The notes under the pieces are model-generated. The model ran no database searches. It worked only from the letters and a program-made list of their open reading frames with translations, and was not told where the DNA came from. A stretch of DNA of 64,000 bases from Flavobacterium sediminilitoris (GTDB taxonomy: Bacteria; Bacteroidota; Bacteroidia; Flavobacteriales; Flavobacteriaceae). Where the stretch lies: positions 3,658,001-3,722,000 of the forward strand of contig NZ_CP090145.1 of the NCBI RefSeq assembly GCF_023008245.1. The letters are read 5' to 3'. This document shows positions 35,089 through 44,844 of the stretch, one piece after another (positions within the stretch are counted from its first letter, which is position 1; every line of letters begins with the position of its first letter). The translations under genes and the position numbers were made by a program.

Positions 35089-36238
35089 GCCACAAATTCG
35101 TTTTAATGGGTTTTCTGAAAATTCCCAACCATTTCAACTTGGAAAAATTTGTGTCATTGGAGATATTGACCATAGAATGCCACCAACAGTTTCTAATGGA
35201 GTACCATATTTAATGACTGGAGATTTTATTGGATTGAATGAACTTGATTTCGAAAATGCAAAACTTGTTTCAATTGAAGACTATAATCAATTGTCTAAAA
35301 AAATTAAGCCTGAATTAGGAGATATTTTATTTGCACGATATGCATCTATTGGTGATGTTAGATATGTAGAAACAAGTAAAAATTTTTTAATATCATATTC
35401 TTGTGCAATAATTAAGAAAAGTGATTCTATTTTTGAAAAATATCTCTATTATTATTTTCAAAATAATAAAATTCAAAATCAAATTGAATTAGAAATTAAT
35501 ACAGGTTCACAGAGAAATATTGGCATTGACTCTATAAGAAAGCTTATTTTTCAACTACCAAAAGAAACGGAACAAAAAAAGATTAGCACCTTCTTTGAAA
35601 ACCTAGACAAACTAATCACCGAACACCAACAAAAACACAGCAAACTCAAAACCCTAAAAAAAGCCATGTTGTCTAAAATGTTCCCTCAACAAGGGCAAAC
35701 CGTTCCAGAAATTCGTTTTAAAGGATTTACGGGAAATTGGGAGGAAAAAAAATTAGGTAACATATCAAAAATAACTACAGGAATTTCAAATAGAATTGAT
35801 TCTGGTTTAGATGGAGATTATGCCTTTTTCGATAGGTCAGATGATATTAGAAGAAGTAATATTTTTCTTTTTGATTGTGAAGCGATTATTGTTGCTGGTG
35901 AGGGGTCAGACTTTATACCAAAATATTTCAAAGGTAAATTTGATTTACATCAGAGAACTTATGCAATAATTGACTTTAAAAATATTATTGGAAGGTATTT
36001 GTTTTATTATGTACATTTTAATAGAAAACATTTTCTTGACCATGCAGTTGGTTCAACAGTTAAATCATTAAGGCAACCAATTTTTGAAAATATGGTTATT
36101 ATGTTTCCTAAGGAAGATGAACAAATTTTAATAAGTAACTATTTCAAAAACATCGACCATTTAATTTTCAATCACGAATTACAAATAAATAAATTACAAA
36201 ACATTAAAAAAGCCTTTTTAGCCAAAATGTTTATTTAA
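35075..36238 (+). CDS. hsdS: Type I restriction-modification specificity subunit HsdS
   Basis: 387 residues with two target-recognition domains. The first follows PQIRFNGFSENSQPFQLGKI and ends with the conserved coil FENLDKLITEHQQKHSKLKT. The second follows PEIRFKGFTGNWEEKKLGNI and ends FKNIDHLIFNHELQINKLQN. The spacer KKAMLSKMFPQQGQTVPEIR is typical. HsdS sets the bipartite DNA site of the complex; the site cannot be read from sequence. It overlaps hsdM by 14 nt. No second hsdS or invertible copy is present. Confidence 0.95.
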   Translation: MEKNKPQIRFNGFSENSQPFQLGKICVIGDIDHRMPPTVSNGVPYLMTGDFIGLNELDFENAKLVSIEDYNQLSKKIKPELGDILFARYASIGDVRYVETSKNFLISYSCAIIKKSDSIFEKYLYYYFQNNKIQNQIELEINTGSQRNIGIDSIRKLIFQLPKETEQKKISTFFENLDKLITEHQQKHSKLKTLKKAMLSKMFPQQGQTVPEIRFKGFTGNWEEKKLGNISKITTGISNRIDSGLDGDYAFFDRSDDIRRSNIFLFDCEAIIVAGEGSDFIPKYFKGKFDLHQRTYAIIDFKNIIGRYLFYYVHFNRKHFLDHAVGSTVKSLRQPIFENMVIMFPKEDEQILISNYFKNIDHLIFNHELQINKLQNIKKAFLAKMFI

Positions 36239-36248
36239 AAAATACACT

Positions 36249-39200
36249 ATGTCGTTTACATCAGAAGCCGCATTTGAAGAAGCCTTAATACAAGCCCTAT
36301 CTAAAAAAGGTTGGGAAAATGAAGTGTTAAAACACCCCACTGAAAAAGACCTGTTAAACAACTGGGCTAACATTCTATATGAAAACAACAGAGACATAGA
36401 CCGCTTGGGAGATTTTCCTTTAACAGAAGGCGAAATGCAACAAATTGTGGAGCAAATCAACACCTTGCGTACTCCATTAAAGCTAAACGGTTTCATCAAC
36501 GGGAAAACGGTTTCCATAACACGAGATAATCCAAACGACATCTTACATTTTGGTAAAGAAGTGAGTCTAAAAATATACGACCGCCATGAAATTGCAGCAG
36601 GGCAAAGTCGTTACCAAATTGCACAACAACCCCTTTTTAAAAGCAAATCAAAAATTTTAAACGACCGTCGTGGCGATTTGTTATTGTTGATTAATGGGAT
36701 GCCTTTAATCCATATCGAGTTAAAAAAGAGTGGGGTTTCGGTAAGTCAGGCACACCATCAAATAGAAAAATACGCTCGTAATGGCATTTTTAGCGATTTG
36801 TTTTCTTTAGTCCAAATCTTTGTAGCGATGGAACCAGAAGAAACACTTTATTTTGCCAATCCGGGTCCTGATGGTAAATTCAATAAAGATTTCTTTTTCC
36901 ATTGGGCAGATTTCAATAACGAACCCATCAACCATTGGAGCGATATTGCTTCCTCGTTACTCTCTATTCCTATGGCACACCAACTTATTGGTTTCTATAC
37001 CGTGCCCGATGATAGCGATGGAGTGTTAAAAGTAATGCGTAGTTACCAATATTTTGCTGCTAATGCCATATCCGACAAAGTAGCCAAAACCGATTGGAAA
37101 AATAAAAATGCGTTAGGCGGTTATATATGGCACACTACAGGTTCAGGTAAAACCATGACCAGTTTTAAATCGGCTCAATTAATTGCTAATTCTAAAGATG
37201 CCGACAAAGTAATCTTTTTAATGGATCGTATCGAATTAGGTACACAATCCCTAAAAGAATATCGTGGTTTTTCAGAAGAAGGTGAAGACGTTCAAGCAAC
37301 CGAGAATACCAGTGTTTTAGTAACCAAACTAAAAAGCAACGACCCAGCCAATACTTTGATTGTAACTTCTATTCAAAAAATGAGTAACATCAAAGATGAA
37401 GATGAAGGTCTAAAAGCGCATGATATTGAACTCATAAATAAAAAAAGAATCGTTTTTATTGTCGATGAAGCGCATCGTTCCACATTTGGCGATATGTTAA
37501 TCACGATTAAAAATACATTTACTTCGGCCATATTTTTTGGTTTTACAGGAACGCCTATTCAAAACGAAAACCAAAAGAAACTAAATACTACCTCAACAGT
37601 CTTTGGTGATGAATTACACCGTTACAGTATTGCAGATGGTATTCGCGATAAAAACGTTTTAGGTTTCGACCCTTATAAAGTGCTAACCTATAAAGACAGA
37701 GATTTACGCAGAGCTGTTGCACTACTAAAAGCAAAAGCAGTTGACGAAGCCGAAGCATTAGACAATCCAAAGAAAAAAGAGATTTACCTCAAATTTATGA
37801 ATGAGGTAAGAATGGCTGGTCATGTAGATCCTTCAGGTCAGTATATAAAAGGCATTGAAGATTACATTCCAAGCTCGCAATACGACCGCGAAGAACATTT
37901 CGAAATGGTAGTAACCGATATTTTAGAAAACTGGTTAAGACTAAGTCAAAATGGTAAATTCCACGCCATTTTTGCAACATCTAGTATAGCAGATGCTATA
38001 GACTATTATCGATTACTAAAAGCCACAAAACCCGATTTAAAAATTACAGCACTATTCGACCCTAATATCGACAATAATGGAAATAGTGAATATAAAGAAG
38101 ATGGCTTAGTAGAAATTATTGAAGATTATAATGAGCGTTACAACCAAGATTTCAACTTAGCAAAACATGCACGTTTTAAAAAGGATATTGCTGCTCGTTT
38201 AGCACACAAAGCACCTTATATCCGTATAGAAAACAAACCGGAAGAACAAATTGATATTTTGATTGTAGTTGACCAAATGTTAACCGGTTTTGATTCCAAA
38301 TGGATAAACACCTTGTACATGGACAAAGTGCTAAAGTATGAAAACATTATCCAAGCCTTTTCACGTACTAATCGCTTATTTGGCCCTGAAAAACCTTTTG
38401 GTACTATTCGTTATTATAGATTTCCACATACTATGGAAAGTAATATCAACAATGCCATACGATTATATTCTGGTGATAGACCTGTCGATTTATTCGTACA
38501 GCATTTAGATTCCAATTTAAATGCAATGAATCATGTATTTAACGAAATCGAGCAACTTTTTACTACAGCGCGAGTAGATAATTTTGAACGCTTACCTGAT
38601 GATGTAGAGGAAAGAGGAAGATTCGCAAAATTGTTTAAAGAATTCAATTTATACTTAGAAGCTGCTAAAATACAAGGTTTTAATTGGAAACAATTAAAAT
38701 ACTCATTTGGTACAGGAAAAGATAAAATAGAAATTGAAGTAAACTTAGACGAGAATATTTATTTAGTATTAGCCTTACGTTACAAAGAGCTATTTAGTGG
38801 AACTAGCGGTGGAGGTACTTCATCAGAAATACCATTTGAAATAGAAGGGTATCTAACCGAAATTGATACCGAAAAAATCGATGCAGATTACATGAATTCA
38901 CGTTTCGACAAGTATCTTAAAAATCTAAAAGATATAAACGTAGATCCGAAAGAATTACAAAACACCTTAGACGAATTGCATAAAACATTCGCTTCGCTTA
39001 CACAAGAAGAACAAAAGTTTGCTAATATTTTTATTCACGATGTACAAAGTGGTATTGCCCAATTAAAAAACGGAAAGCCATTCAGAGAATATATTACTGA
39101 GTATCTATTCAATGCTAAAAACGACCAAATCAAAAAAATAGCAACGATTCTCGGTTTAGGTGAAACGAAATTGCGTAATCTAATGGATATTGGCATCAAT

Positions 39201-39383
39201 AAAACAAATATTAATGACTACGGGCGTTTCGATGAGTTAAAAAATACCGTAGATAAATCAAAGGCAAAAACCTATTTCGAAAAATTAGAAGGAAATACAA
39301 TACCAGCATACAAGGTAAACATTAGAATTCATAACCTTCTAGAAAAGTTTATTATTGAAGGTGGGTTTGAAGTTGTTGAGTAA
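36249..39383 (+). CDS. hsdR: Type I restriction endonuclease subunit HsdR
   Basis: 1044 residues. The N-terminal nuclease domain has LLLINGMPLIHIELKKSGV (PD-(D/E)xK type: ELK). The SF2 translocase follows: Walker A GSGKT (H295-T296-T297-G298-S299-G300-K301-T302), DEAH box D406-H409 in VDEAHRSTFG, GFTGTPI, and the QAFSRTNRL motif VI. The helical C-terminus is complete (ends FIIEGGFEVVE). It cleaves DNA after translocation when the site is unmethylated. Start 11 nt after hsdS; same operon. Confidence 0.96.
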   Translation: MSFTSEAAFEEALIQALSKKGWENEVLKHPTEKDLLNNWANILYENNRDIDRLGDFPLTEGEMQQIVEQINTLRTPLKLNGFINGKTVSITRDNPNDILHFGKEVSLKIYDRHEIAAGQSRYQIAQQPLFKSKSKILNDRRGDLLLLINGMPLIHIELKKSGVSVSQAHHQIEKYARNGIFSDLFSLVQIFVAMEPEETLYFANPGPDGKFNKDFFFHWADFNNEPINHWSDIASSLLSIPMAHQLIGFYTVPDDSDGVLKVMRSYQYFAANAISDKVAKTDWKNKNALGGYIWHTTGSGKTMTSFKSAQLIANSKDADKVIFLMDRIELGTQSLKEYRGFSEEGEDVQATENTSVLVTKLKSNDPANTLIVTSIQKMSNIKDEDEGLKAHDIELINKKRIVFIVDEAHRSTFGDMLITIKNTFTSAIFFGFTGTPIQNENQKKLNTTSTVFGDELHRYSIADGIRDKNVLGFDPYKVLTYKDRDLRRAVALLKAKAVDEAEALDNPKKKEIYLKFMNEVRMAGHVDPSGQYIKGIEDYIPSSQYDREEHFEMVVTDILENWLRLSQNGKFHAIFATSSIADAIDYYRLLKATKPDLKITALFDPNIDNNGNSEYKEDGLVEIIEDYNERYNQDFNLAKHARFKKDIAARLAHKAPYIRIENKPEEQIDILIVVDQMLTGFDSKWINTLYMDKVLKYENIIQAFSRTNRLFGPEKPFGTIRYYRFPHTMESNINNAIRLYSGDRPVDLFVQHLDSNLNAMNHVFNEIEQLFTTARVDNFERLPDDVEERGRFAKLFKEFNLYLEAAKIQGFNWKQLKYSFGTGKDKIEIEVNLDENIYLVLALRYKELFSGTSGGGTSSEIPFEIEGYLTEIDTEKIDADYMNSRFDKYLKNLKDINVDPKELQNTLDELHKTFASLTQEEQKFANIFIHDVQSGIAQLKNGKPFREYITEYLFNAKNDQIKKIATILGLGETKLRNLMDIGINKTNINDYGRFDELKNTVDKSKAKTYFEKLEGNTIPAYKVNIRIHNLLEKFIIEGGFEVVE

Positions 39384-39448
39384 AAAACAAAAACTGTTTT
39401 CATTAAATAGGAATTAAATAATTTAACTTAAGTAATTAAAGTTTTTTA

Positions 39449-40657
39449 ATGGCTAAATTAGATTTCGAATATTACGTAGCTCCTGATGGGACAAATCATA
39501 AGGATTTGTTTGAAAAGCAAATCAGAGATAAATGTCCTGAATATTCTGATAATTTGCAGGATATAATTAAGAATGGTGTAGAAGTTACAGCTGAAGAATT
39601 TTTCACTTACGGATTATTTGAAGATTATAATCCCAATAATCCTAGTTTTAGTTCATTAATTGGTTTCAGAGAAATCGCTAAAAGTCGAAAATTAGAATTT
39701 GATAGTATTTTTTCAATAAATGGTACCATTGCATTTAATCATTCCGGCAATACAACGCAACAAATTTGTTATGCAGGTTGTGGAGGAACATTAATGACTG
39801 CAAATAAAATATTTGGTTTAAATAACTCAGAATATATCAGAATTCCAGAAAAAAAAGGTAGGCCCAAAAAAGGAACCTTACCAGGAGCCAATAAGACGCT
39901 AGATTTTGAATACTTGTATTCAAATGGAGAAAGGTTTTTTAGAGTAGAATGTAAAGGTATGGAAGGTCTTGATGGAGATTATTCAAAAAAGGCAAATGAT
40001 ATAATAGCCAAAAAAAAAGCACAACCAGCTGGTGCCGGAGATATAAATTTTGGGATAATTACACAAATACCTTTAGCAAATGACACTAGAAATGCAAAAT
40101 GTATTTTAGTAGATCCTGAAGTTCCTGATTTAGAATTTAATCCAAAAGATTATCAATTTTATACAAAGCTAAGATTTTATGCAAATAGGTTGAGTTGTCT
40201 AGGAAATCCAAATTGGTTACAAAAAATAAAAAAATATATTATTCAAGAAGATGTCAAAGAAAATCAGATAATTGAAAACTATCCTTATTTTACAATAAAA
40301 AATAATATTCCTTTAAAAATAATGTTCAGTTCATTTTTTGAAATAGATAAAGACTTTCTACTTCCGCACATTTTTAGAGGAACTATTTTACAGCTTGAAG
40401 ATAAAATAGTTTTTATAAAAGTAATTCAAATTAAACCAAATAATTATTTTGCTTATGGTTTTACTGAAAGATTATTTGAAATTATGTCGAATGGAACAAT
40501 TGAAGATTTTATAAATTTCAAAGAAAAACCTAATACTATTTTTTGGAAAGGTGATATTGGATTGAGAAAACATCGCAATGAAAATGATTTTCTTGTTGGA
40601 AATATTTCAATTTTAAGTACGGGAGAAGTTATAGGCATATTAAACAAAGAGTTCTAA
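39449..40657 (+). CDS. RM-linked protein with possible ExK nuclease motif; unknown function
   Basis: 402 residues, no family recognised. A stretch LDFEYLYSNGERFFRVECKG (151-170) reads like a restriction-endonuclease-fold core: D152 and E154, a beta hairpin, then E167-C168-K169. KKGRPKKG (136-141 area) resembles an AT-hook. The rest is mixed alpha/beta with no signal peptide or membrane segment. It begins 65 nt after hsdR and shares an A with the next ATG (TAATG). I propose an accessory defence nuclease; a small-molecule or immunity function cannot be excluded. Confidence 0.75.
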   Translation: MAKLDFEYYVAPDGTNHKDLFEKQIRDKCPEYSDNLQDIIKNGVEVTAEEFFTYGLFEDYNPNNPSFSSLIGFREIAKSRKLEFDSIFSINGTIAFNHSGNTTQQICYAGCGGTLMTANKIFGLNNSEYIRIPEKKGRPKKGTLPGANKTLDFEYLYSNGERFFRVECKGMEGLDGDYSKKANDIIAKKKAQPAGAGDINFGIITQIPLANDTRNAKCILVDPEVPDLEFNPKDYQFYTKLRFYANRLSCLGNPNWLQKIKKYIIQEDVKENQIIENYPYFTIKNNIPLKIMFSSFFEIDKDFLLPHIFRGTILQLEDKIVFIKVIQIKPNNYFAYGFTERLFEIMSNGTIEDFINFKEKPNTIFWKGDIGLRKHRNENDFLVGNISILSTGEVIGILNKEF

Positions 40658-40944
40658 TGGAAGTTAAACACTCAAAATCATTTAAAAACTTACCCAATTA
40701 TTCAATTGAGTGGGGATATGGGACTTGGTCAAAAGACTGGAAAAAAAAAGATTTTGCGATAAGAAACCGATATAATAAAGATGATGGAGGTTTTAATCTA
40801 AGAGGTTCTGCTGAAATACCTTGGAGAGACTTCAATAGGTTAATAACTGAAAGTATAACAGAAAATCAATTCTCCAATAAAGAATTAAAAGCAATAATAA
40901 AATTAGCTATAAAACAGTTAATCAAAAATATATTTAAAAAATGA
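40657..40944 (+). CDS. Small protein of unknown function in the RM-linked operon
   Basis: 95 residues, basic and Trp-rich at the start (YSIEWGYGTWSKDWKKKDFA, IRNRYNKDDGGFNLRGSAEI, PWRDFNRLITESI), then a helical C-terminus. No family recognised. Its start shares a base with the previous stop, and its stop overlaps the next start as ATGA, so it is translated in coupling with both neighbours. Confidence 0.7.
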   Translation: MEVKHSKSFKNLPNYSIEWGYGTWSKDWKKKDFAIRNRYNKDDGGFNLRGSAEIPWRDFNRLITESITENQFSNKELKAIIKLAIKQLIKNIFKK

Positions 40945-41195
40945 AACACATCTCTCTAAGATTAGCTTGGCATGATGAAGGTTGGAACGGCCATATTTGT
41001 AAGAATCCAAGAGCAAATACACACTGTGTAGGGCAACACTCCTATCTAGGTGATTTGATATCACATAGTAGAGATTTAGAATGGGAAGAGCAAGAAAATG
41101 TTGCGGGTTGTCATTGTTCAACAATTGACGCTATTCATTTTGAGGTATTTAGACCTATGTTTGAATTTATAATGACAACAATTGCTAATAATTAA
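40941..41195 (+). CDS. Small protein with SLRLAWHDEGWNG motif
   Basis: 84 residues: ISLRLAWHDEGWNGHICKNP, RANTHCVGQHSYLGDLISHS, then CHCSTIDAIHFEVFRPMFEF. The opening resembles an N-terminal module I associate with larger helicase/ATPase-type defence proteins, here without any enzymatic body, so it may be a stand-alone version or a truncated relic. Several Cys and His could bind zinc. Overlaps the upstream gene by 4 nt (ATGA). Confidence 0.65.
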   Translation: MKHISLRLAWHDEGWNGHICKNPRANTHCVGQHSYLGDLISHSRDLEWEEQENVAGCHCSTIDAIHFEVFRPMFEFIMTTIANN

Positions 41196-41206
41196 TTTTT
41201 TAATTT

Positions 41207-42613
41207 ATGGAAACCAATTTACTAGAAAAAACAGTTAACGAACTGATGGAGAAATTTGGAGCAGGAAACCATAAACCTGGTTCTGGTAGTGCTGCTGCTT
41301 TTCAAGGGATGGTTTCTGCTAAATTAATTTCTACGGTTATTAGCTTAACTCTTGATGTGAAAAGAAGAGACCTATATTATAACCATATAAATGTTTTATT
41401 AGATTTTCATAAAGATATTGAAGAGCGTATTTATCCGCAATTAACAGAATTGTTCAAAAGTGATTCCATACAATTTGATAAAACAATTAAATCAAGAATT
41501 GCAAGAGATAAAGAAAAAGATGAAATAACTAAAAATCAATTAAGAAGACAAGCTCTTGCAGATTTAAAAGTTTCTATAGAAATACCTTTTCAAATTGCTA
41601 CTCTTTGTAAAGAATTGGCAATAATGTCAGCTTATGTTTTTGATAATGGATTTAAATCTGCTCGAGGTGACTCACAAGTAGGTTTAAGCGGAGCTGTTTC
41701 TGCTTTTGCTGGTTGTTTAGCGATTATAAGACTAAATGTACTTTCTTTTAATAGTGATGAGTATGAATATACTAAATCGGTAGTTAGTCAAGTAGATAAT
41801 TTATACAATGATTATAAAGAATTAATACTTTTGGCCGATTCTAAAATTGAAATACTCAGAGAAGAATTTGAGATAAAAATTCCTTTATTTGAAGGAATTA
41901 ATACTTTAATACAAAAAGCTAGAGCAAGTAAGGGAGCTGAAGTTGAAAATTGTGTTAGAGAATTACAAACCTTAATTTGGAATAATAAGCATTTGTTATG
42001 GAAGAAAAATATTCCTACTAATCCATTAGAAATTTTAAGACCAGATTATATTTTAAAAAGTGCTTTGGGATATGACTTTATCTCTTCTTCAACTTATGGA
42101 GTACTTATTAACGAAGATAAATCTATTAAGGTTGCGGGTATCATCGACCAACCTAATAAAATAGTTGCCGTTTCTAATGGATTTCCTAAGGAGGTTCAGA
42201 ACTTTACAGCAGCACATGAGCTTGGGCACGCAATATTACATGAACAATCTATATTACATAGAGACATCCCAGTAGATACCAGTGGAAAACGAAATAGTAG
42301 AGATAGAGTTGAAATTCAAGCTGACGCTTTTGCAACTTATTTTTTAATGCCAACAAAACTGGTTAAAAAAGAATTTGAAAAAAGATATTCTACTAAAGCG
42401 TTTAAAATAAATGAAGAAATAGCATTTAAATTTGGTGGACGAAGTATTACCGATTTAAAAAAAGAATGCAAAAATATTAGAAGCTTATCCAGAAAGTTAG
42501 CTTCTACAGAATTATATGATTCAAATAACTTTATTTCACTAGCAAAACAATTTAATGTTTCTATTGAAGCTATGGCTATTCGGTTGGAAGAACTTAATTT
42601 AGTACAATATTAA
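41207..42613 (+). CDS. Fusion of a cyclodeaminase (FTCD_C)-like domain and an ImmA/IrrE metallopeptidase
   Basis: 468 residues. Residues ~1-215 match the formiminotransferase-cyclodeaminase/methenyltetrahydrofolate cyclohydrolase fold: PGSGSAAAFQGMVSAKL (24-40) and GDSQVGLSGAVSAFAGCLAI (155-173) followed by IRLNV. Residues ~280-400 are an ImmA/IrrE (COG2856-like) metallopeptidase with FTAAHELGHAILHEQ (HELGH 337-341) and VEIQADAFATYFLMP giving the third ligand. ImmA-type peptidases cleave repressors or toxins in phage and stress responses. A folate-fold module in front is unusual. It is the last gene of the RM-linked group, 11 nt after the previous stop. Confidence 0.85.
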   Translation: METNLLEKTVNELMEKFGAGNHKPGSGSAAAFQGMVSAKLISTVISLTLDVKRRDLYYNHINVLLDFHKDIEERIYPQLTELFKSDSIQFDKTIKSRIARDKEKDEITKNQLRRQALADLKVSIEIPFQIATLCKELAIMSAYVFDNGFKSARGDSQVGLSGAVSAFAGCLAIIRLNVLSFNSDEYEYTKSVVSQVDNLYNDYKELILLADSKIEILREEFEIKIPLFEGINTLIQKARASKGAEVENCVRELQTLIWNNKHLLWKKNIPTNPLEILRPDYILKSALGYDFISSSTYGVLINEDKSIKVAGIIDQPNKIVAVSNGFPKEVQNFTAAHELGHAILHEQSILHRDIPVDTSGKRNSRDRVEIQADAFATYFLMPTKLVKKEFEKRYSTKAFKINEEIAFKFGGRSITDLKKECKNIRSLSRKLASTELYDSNNFISLAKQFNVSIEAMAIRLEELNLVQY

Positions 42614-42614
42614 T

Positions 42615-43124
42615 ATGATACAATCTAAAAGATATAGTCTTACCAACAAAACCCTTGAATTATACGTAAAAAAATCACCACCTATAGGTCGTGGTTTTAT
42701 TTTGTTCTTGGCTTTTGTTTCTGTGGCTTTACCTATTTTGGGTATGGTTTTTAGATTTATGGATGGTGGTAGTTTTCATTTTGGGTTTATCATTGGGCTG
42801 GGTGCTTTTTCTTTGATAGGTTTTTATTTTGTGCGGTTGTTTCTTTGGAATACGTATGGGAAAGAGGTAATAACTATTGGGGAAACTACCGTAAGTTATT
42901 ATGTGGATTATCATTATTTTAAAGGCAATCAGCAAGAGATTACTTATGAGGAATTAGTGTTTGACATAGAACCAATAGGTTTTGAAGAAGAAAAGTTAGG
43001 TAGGTTGATCATTGCTGCTAATGACAAGGATTTTATTCATAGTAGTGTGAATATGGATTTGAGGGAGTTGGAAGAGATTGTTGAGGAGTTGACAGTTTTA
43101 AGTTCACAGTTTACAGTGGCTTAG
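42615..43124 (+). CDS. Two-helix membrane protein of unknown function
   Basis: 169 residues: a short soluble start, a membrane segment around IGRGFILFLAFVSVALPILG, a second around FIIGLGAFSLIGFYFVRLFL, and a soluble C-terminal domain (VITIGETTVSYYVDYHYFKG, then RELEEIVEELTVL). It starts 1 nt after the preceding stop, so it may belong to the same operon, but its composition is more core-like. No family recognised. Confidence 0.65.
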   Translation: MIQSKRYSLTNKTLELYVKKSPPIGRGFILFLAFVSVALPILGMVFRFMDGGSFHFGFIIGLGAFSLIGFYFVRLFLWNTYGKEVITIGETTVSYYVDYHYFKGNQQEITYEELVFDIEPIGFEEEKLGRLIIAANDKDFIHSSVNMDLRELEEIVEELTVLSSQFTVA

Positions 43125-43266
43125 TTTGTAGTTAGGATTTCTAAATTAATTAATATTTTTTCAACACAAAGTTGTTACCTGTAAGGGTCTCACTCGTTAA
43201 GTTGTTACAGTTGCTTGGTTTACTTAGTGTTTATATTTATTTAAAAAAAGGTTTTTTACTATTTTT

Positions 43267-44844
43267 ATGAAAGATTATTTAGTGAAGTTTAAATACATAT
43301 TTCCGGTTTATGTATTGATTAATTTAGGAACTGTTATTGGTTTATTTATTCTACGTTACTTGTTTACCATAAAATTTCAAATCTTAGCTATTGATGAAAA
43401 AATATGGGAATTATGGATTCCTATGATACTCCCAGGTATATTGCTTCTTATTTTTATGCAGCCTCGATTGAAAGTATTGACCTTTAAAAACAATGATGAC
43501 AAAAGCTTCTTTTTTGTTTTTGTGGGTTGGGTTTTTATAATGGCAACTACCATGAATTCTCAACAATATCTTATTAATTCTACAGGTTCATTAGTTGTTA
43601 TAAATGATTATCAAGATATAAAAAGTGATACCATTCGATACATTAGTTTCCAAAAACCATTTGTCTTAGATGACAATCAATTGGGTTTTTCGGCCGATTT
43701 AAGGGTAAGTGGAAAGCATAATAATGAATTTAATTATGATTTCTTCTTTGTTATGCCTTTTATTCAGTCTAATGTTAGTAAAGAAGATGAGGTTTCTACT
43801 GTTTGGTATTGTAAATCGTTTCATAAACAAATTAGTAATCGAGAAAGTGAAGATTTTAAAAGAGATATCTTCAATAAGTTCTACATGGAATGTGTAAATT
43901 CTTTGAATGCTACAAATTTTAATACAATTGAATATTTTGAACGCTTAGGAACATCTGGTACTTATAAAAATGGGTTAAAAGCTGTTAATAGTATTTTTCC
44001 AGGCACAATCAATAAAGATAAAAAAGATTTGCCTATTCTTTTAAGCCCAGTTTCAAGTAAGTTTGATGAAAGAGCTGGTAACTTATTACCTTGGTTTTTT
44101 GTTTTAATAGGTAGTGGTTTATTGGCAATGGCTCTTCTACTTATGTGGCCAACTTATAATAAAAAGAAGCATGATACTATTTTAAAAGGTAATAGAAAAA
44201 ATAACAATAACCTATATGGTTTTATTCAAATATTAATTCCTAAAAGAAATTATTTCATTGTCTCTATTTTGTTGGATAGTATGATTGTGTTATATTTTCT
44301 TCAATTAATCCAATTGAATTCAGGTTTTATGTCTCATTCTGAATTGTTATTACAATGGGGTGCTGTGCGAAAGGATGAAGTGTTTGATGGTGCTTATTGG
44401 AGGCTTTTTACGTGTATGTTTTCTCATGGTGGCTTTTTACATTTATTATACAATGGCATTGCTTTGTTGTTCGTTGGAATACACGTAGAACCTTTATTGG
44501 GAAGAGTTAAGTTTTCCATTTATTTTATACTTTCAGGTATAGCTGCTAGTTTAGCAAGTATAATATGGTATGATAATGTGATTAGCGTTGGTGCATCAGG
44601 AGCTATCTTTGGCCTATTTGGTTTGGCTATTTTTATAGACTATTTCAAAACAAAGTCTTTTGGTTCAAATAAATATTTAATAACTTTATTTGCAATATTT
44701 GCAGGTATTAATTTTATTTACGGGCTTATGGTTCCTAATACTGATAATGCAGGGCATTTTGGAGGTTTTATTGCAGGAATTGTATTAGCTTACTTAAATT
44801 CGATTATTGATAGTGAGGATGAGTTTGCTACTAAAAGGAGATAA
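43267..44844 (+). CDS. Rhomboid-family intramembrane serine protease with long N-terminal domain
   Basis: 525 residues. A roughly 300-residue N-terminal part (two membrane helices and a soluble domain with ISFQKPFVLDDNQLGFSADL) precedes the six-helix rhomboid core: RLFTCMFSHGGFLHLLYNGI, then GASGAIFG with catalytic S444, and AGHFGGFIAG with catalytic H497. Rhomboids cleave membrane helices of other proteins; the substrate here is unknown. The catalytic dyad is intact. Confidence 0.88.
   Translation: MKDYLVKFKYIFPVYVLINLGTVIGLFILRYLFTIKFQILAIDEKIWELWIPMILPGILLLIFMQPRLKVLTFKNNDDKSFFFVFVGWVFIMATTMNSQQYLINSTGSLVVINDYQDIKSDTIRYISFQKPFVLDDNQLGFSADLRVSGKHNNEFNYDFFFVMPFIQSNVSKEDEVSTVWYCKSFHKQISNRESEDFKRDIFNKFYMECVNSLNATNFNTIEYFERLGTSGTYKNGLKAVNSIFPGTINKDKKDLPILLSPVSSKFDERAGNLLPWFFVLIGSGLLAMALLLMWPTYNKKKHDTILKGNRKNNNNLYGFIQILIPKRNYFIVSILLDSMIVLYFLQLIQLNSGFMSHSELLLQWGAVRKDEVFDGAYWRLFTCMFSHGGFLHLLYNGIALLFVGIHVEPLLGRVKFSIYFILSGIAASLASIIWYDNVISVGASGAIFGLFGLAIFIDYFKTKSFGSNKYLITLFAIFAGINFIYGLMVPNTDNAGHFGGFIAGIVLAYLNSIIDSEDEFATKRR

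Noticed and set aside
35075..36238. Phase-variable hsdS inversion system
   Set aside because: No second or partial hsdS, no inverted copies of the recognition domains and no recombinase in or beside the operon.
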